Part shown: positions 61,998 to 64,000 of the stretch, piece by piece
Position numbering within the stretch: the stretch's first letter is position 1
Layout: the number at the start of each line of letters is the position of its first letter
Origin: Gilvimarinus chinensis DSM 19667
GTDB taxonomy: Bacteria; Pseudomonadota; Gammaproteobacteria; Pseudomonadales; Cellvibrionaceae
Assembly: GCF_000377745.1 (NCBI RefSeq)
Contig: NZ_KB898711.1
Coordinates: 1-64,000 of the forward strand
Direction: 5' to 3'
Length of the DNA: 64,000 nucleotides
The notes under the pieces: model-generated
What the model was told of the DNA's origin: nothing
Databases searched by the model: none
Seen by the model: only the letters and a program-made list of their open reading frames with translations
Made by a program: the position numbers and the translations under genes

Positions 61998-62819
61998 TTA
62001 ATCGTTGCGCTCTACCTCTTCGAGCTCGGTGGTCTCTGGGTTAATGGATAATTCGTTTTCACGAGTTTCGTCTGACTCTGATAGCAACGAGCCAGCGGCC
62101 TCTTGCCCCGCAGAAAAATCACTTTCTGCAAATGGCTGGTGGCCTACAGAGGGGTCAGCGACACTCTCGTCAGACTCACCTTCATCAGCACGCTGATCGG
62201 TAGGCTCTGCGTCGTCTTCGTCATGGACTTTTTCACCCACAGAGGCGTTTGTATCTGACGCATTACCAAGATCCAGTGCATTGTTAATCTCATCAAAATC
62301 GCGTATCTCACTCAGAGTGGGCAGCTCGTCCAAGCTTTTCAAATTAAAATAATCCAAAAACTGTCGAGTTGTCGCGTAAAGTGACGGCCTTCCCGGCACA
62401 TCTCGCTGCCCCACAACTTTTACCCAATCGCGCTCCGTTAGGGTTTTAATGATATGTGAACTAACGGCTACACCGCGAATTTCTTCAATATCCCCTCGAG
62501 TGATGGGTTGTCGATAGGCAATCAATGCCAAGGTTTCGAGCAATGCCCGGGAGTATTTCTGTGGCTTTTCTTCCCATAGTCGATTGACCCAAGGGGCCAG
62601 TTCTTCACGAACCTGTAATCGCCAACCGCTAGCGACTTCCTTAAGCTCAAATCCACGCTCGCCACACGCCTCAGCAATAGCCTCAAGCGCTGCGCTGAAT
62701 TGCTCTTTGGTAGGCTGCTCACCTTCCTCAAATAAAGTTTCTAAACGCTTTAACGATAGAGGCTCACCCGCTGCAAGCAACGCCCCCTCAACAATGGCCT
62801 GTAGTTGTTTGATTTCCAT
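61998..62819 (-). CDS. scpB: segregation and condensation protein B
   Basis: ScpB dimerises through winged-helix domains and joins ScpA and SMC in chromosome compaction. The 273-residue protein has its conserved part at about 1-185 ([54 protein letters not shown]). An acidic, low-complexity C-terminal tail of about 85 residues follows, long for the family and probably disordered. It lies 12 bp after scpA. No smc gene is in the window. Confidence 0.93.
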   Translation of the reverse strand: MEIKQLQAIVEGALLAAGEPLSLKRLETLFEEGEQPTKEQFSAALEAIAEACGERGFELKEVASGWRLQVREELAPWVNRLWEEKPQKYSRALLETLALIAYRQPITRGDIEEIRGVAVSSHIIKTLTERDWVKVVGQRDVPGRPSLYATTRQFLDYFNLKSLDELPTLSEIRDFDEINNALDLGNASDTNASVGEKVHDEDDAEPTDQRADEGESDESVADPSVGHQPFAESDFSAGQEAAGSLLSESDETRENELSINPETTELEEVERND

Positions 62820-62831
62820 AAATTCGATTCG

Positions 62832-63731
62832 TTACTGGGTTTTTGCCTTCACGTGAATAGGGCCGAAAGACTCGCTTTGTACAATTTCCACGAGTGACTC
62901 TTTAATCAATTCCATCACCGCAAGAAATGTCACGACCACCCCTAAGCGCCCCTCTTCAACGGTAAACAGGCTCACAAAGGGCATAAACTTTTTACCCGCC
63001 AAACGATCCAGTACTTGCGCCATACGCTCACGGGTCGACAACCGCTCGCGCTCTACATGATGACTTTCAAACATGTCTGCGCGACGCAGCACTTCGGAGA
63101 GCGCCAACAACAATTCTTTTAATTCCACCTCAGGATCTGGCCGGGTCAAATTGCGGTCTGGGGCTTCGGCGCTAGCCTGAAAGACATCCCGCCCAACGCG
63201 AGGCAGGTCGTCGATATCTTCGGCGGCGTGTTTAAAGCGTTCATACTCTTGTAGGCGACGAATTAACGAGGCGCGCGGGTCTTCGCCCTCCTCCTCTTCT
63301 TCAACCGAACGCGGCAGCAGCATTCGGGACTTAATCTCCGCCAGCATTGCAGCCATCACCAGGTACTCTGCCGCCAATTCAAAATGGGCGGCGTCCATCA
63401 ACTCGACATAGGCCATGTATTGACTGGTGATTTCTGAGACGTCGATTTCCAGTATGTCTAAATTCTGACGACGAATCAGGTATAGCAGTAAGTCCAGAGG
63501 ACCTTCAAAAGCCTCCAGAAACACTTCCAAGGCATCCGGTGGAATATATAAATCTTTTGGCAGCTCGGTGTAAGCTTTGCCCTGCACCATTGCAAACGGC
63601 ATTTCGCCCTGCTCGGGGCGCTGAGCTTCCTGTTGCCGTTCATCGCCAGTGAGTACATTTTCTTGTGACTTCGCGCCTTCGGTGGCGGGCGGAGCCTGAA
63701 CGTCAGTTTCAGTTATTGATTCTGTGGACAT
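62832..63731 (-). CDS. scpA: segregation and condensation protein A
   Basis: This is the kleisin partner of ScpB and SMC. The 299-residue protein has an acidic N-terminal tail of about 50 residues and then the kleisin domain beginning FEGPLDLLLYLIRRQNLDIL. AAEYLVMAAMLAEIKSRMLL follows and a C-terminal winged helix (VVTFLAVMELIKESLVEIVQ) ends the protein. ATG at 63729-63731 is chosen; a GTG 33 bp upstream is possible. It is followed by scpB and rluB, and preceded by the YciO-type gene. Confidence 0.92.
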   Translation of the reverse strand: MSTESITETDVQAPPATEGAKSQENVLTGDERQQEAQRPEQGEMPFAMVQGKAYTELPKDLYIPPDALEVFLEAFEGPLDLLLYLIRRQNLDILEIDVSEITSQYMAYVELMDAAHFELAAEYLVMAAMLAEIKSRMLLPRSVEEEEEGEDPRASLIRRLQEYERFKHAAEDIDDLPRVGRDVFQASAEAPDRNLTRPDPEVELKELLLALSEVLRRADMFESHHVERERLSTRERMAQVLDRLAGKKFMPFVSLFTVEEGRLGVVVTFLAVMELIKESLVEIVQSESFGPIHVKAKTQ

Positions 63732-63787
63732 AGTGGTTTCCAGTTGCGGCGCTGGTGGAGGCACCTGCCGCTTGAGGCTCCGAATAA

Positions 63788-64000
63788 TCAGCCCGCCAAC
63801 AAGGTAGAAAAATCCCCTTTACCTTGACGAATCAACTCTGGCGTATCGTCGGTAAAGCCCACAACTGTTGTAGGTTCCATACCGCAAAAGCCCCCGTCAA
63901 TAACCAGTTCGACCTGATGCTCAAGAACATCGCGGATATCGTAAGGGTCTGTCAGCGGAAACTCATCGCCTGGCAGCAATAGAGTGCTACTCATCAACGG
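63788..64000 (-). CDS. YciO/Sua5-family protein (C-terminal part, cut by window edge)
   Basis: The last 70 or so residues of a YrdC/Sua5/YciO-superfamily protein, whose members use threonine, bicarbonate and ATP in threonylcarbamoyladenosine synthesis or are of unknown function (YciO). The visible part MSSTLLLPGDEFPLTDPYDI and LVIDGGFCGMEPTTVVGFTD matches the YciO end. The start lies beyond position 64000. It is in line with scpA, a common neighbourhood. Confidence 0.88.
   Translation of the reverse strand, partial: PLMSSTLLLPGDEFPLTDPYDIRDVLEHQVELVIDGGFCGMEPTTVVGFTDDTPELIRQGKGDFSTLLAG

Noticed and set aside
1-64000. CRISPR array, prophage genes, rRNA operon or replication origin
   Set aside because: No regularly spaced repeats, phage structural genes, rRNA sequence or DnaA-box cluster were noticed anywhere in the window.

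Overview
The window reads as a chromosomal segment of a gammaproteobacterium, most likely a marine or environmental member of the Cellvibrionales/Pseudomonadales side of the class. This is inferred from gene content and order: gacA-uvrC-pgsA-tRNA, exbBD-lpxK-kdsB-ptp-murB, lolCDE, a sodium-pumping nqrABCDEF operon with apbE and nqrM, mfd-csiV, lexA-sulA next to two small conserved genes and topA, and scpAB-rluB. Most of it is ordinary, densely packed core genome with many 1-8 bp gene overlaps.

The first 2.5 kb are accessory DNA. An IS3-family insertion sequence (cut by the window edge) abuts two integron gene cassettes that lie without any visible integrase. In both cassettes the first bases are exactly complementary to the R'' box of the cassette's own attC site, which is the signature of a circularised cassette. 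One cassette carries a TIR-domain protein with the catalytic-type glutamate, a credible anti-phage or NAD-cleaving effector. The other carries an unknown zinc-ribbon protein. Beyond them lies about 0.85 kb of gene-free DNA holding a 20-bp perfect palindrome, a 13-bp direct repeat and a nested palindromic repeat unit.

From 2.5 to 20 kb (nearly all minus strand): accA, two tRNAs (Leu, Cys), pgsA, uvrC, gacA, an AlkB-type dioxygenase, murB, a low-molecular-weight phosphatase, kdsB, lpxK, exbD, exbB, comEC and the lipoprotein exporter lolCDE. This is a cell-envelope-heavy block. A PilZ protein and three small unknown genes follow. From 20 to 38 kb: sthA, the nqr operon with its maturation factors, mfd, csiV, a cold-shock protein, hpt, an MscS-type channel, and lexA-sulA behind two tandem SOS boxes. 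From 38 to 47.5 kb: two small conserved genes, topA, two unrecognised membrane-anchored proteins, a universal stress protein, the ABC-F ATPase uup and the lytic transglycosylase slt.

From 47.5 to 61 kb the density of signalling genes is unusual: CheV, EAL-HDOD, a DUF5610 protein, a tail-anchored double-FHA protein, a receiver-TPR protein, an EAL-CBS-GGDEF protein, a CpxRA-like pair and a GGDEF protein, with cmoB and a flavodoxin among them. The window closes with rluB, scpB, scpA and the end of a YciO/Sua5-family gene. No CRISPR array, prophage or replication origin was seen. The most novel material is the TIR cassette pair at the left edge; the tail-anchored FHA/DUF5610/REC-TPR set is the next most interesting.
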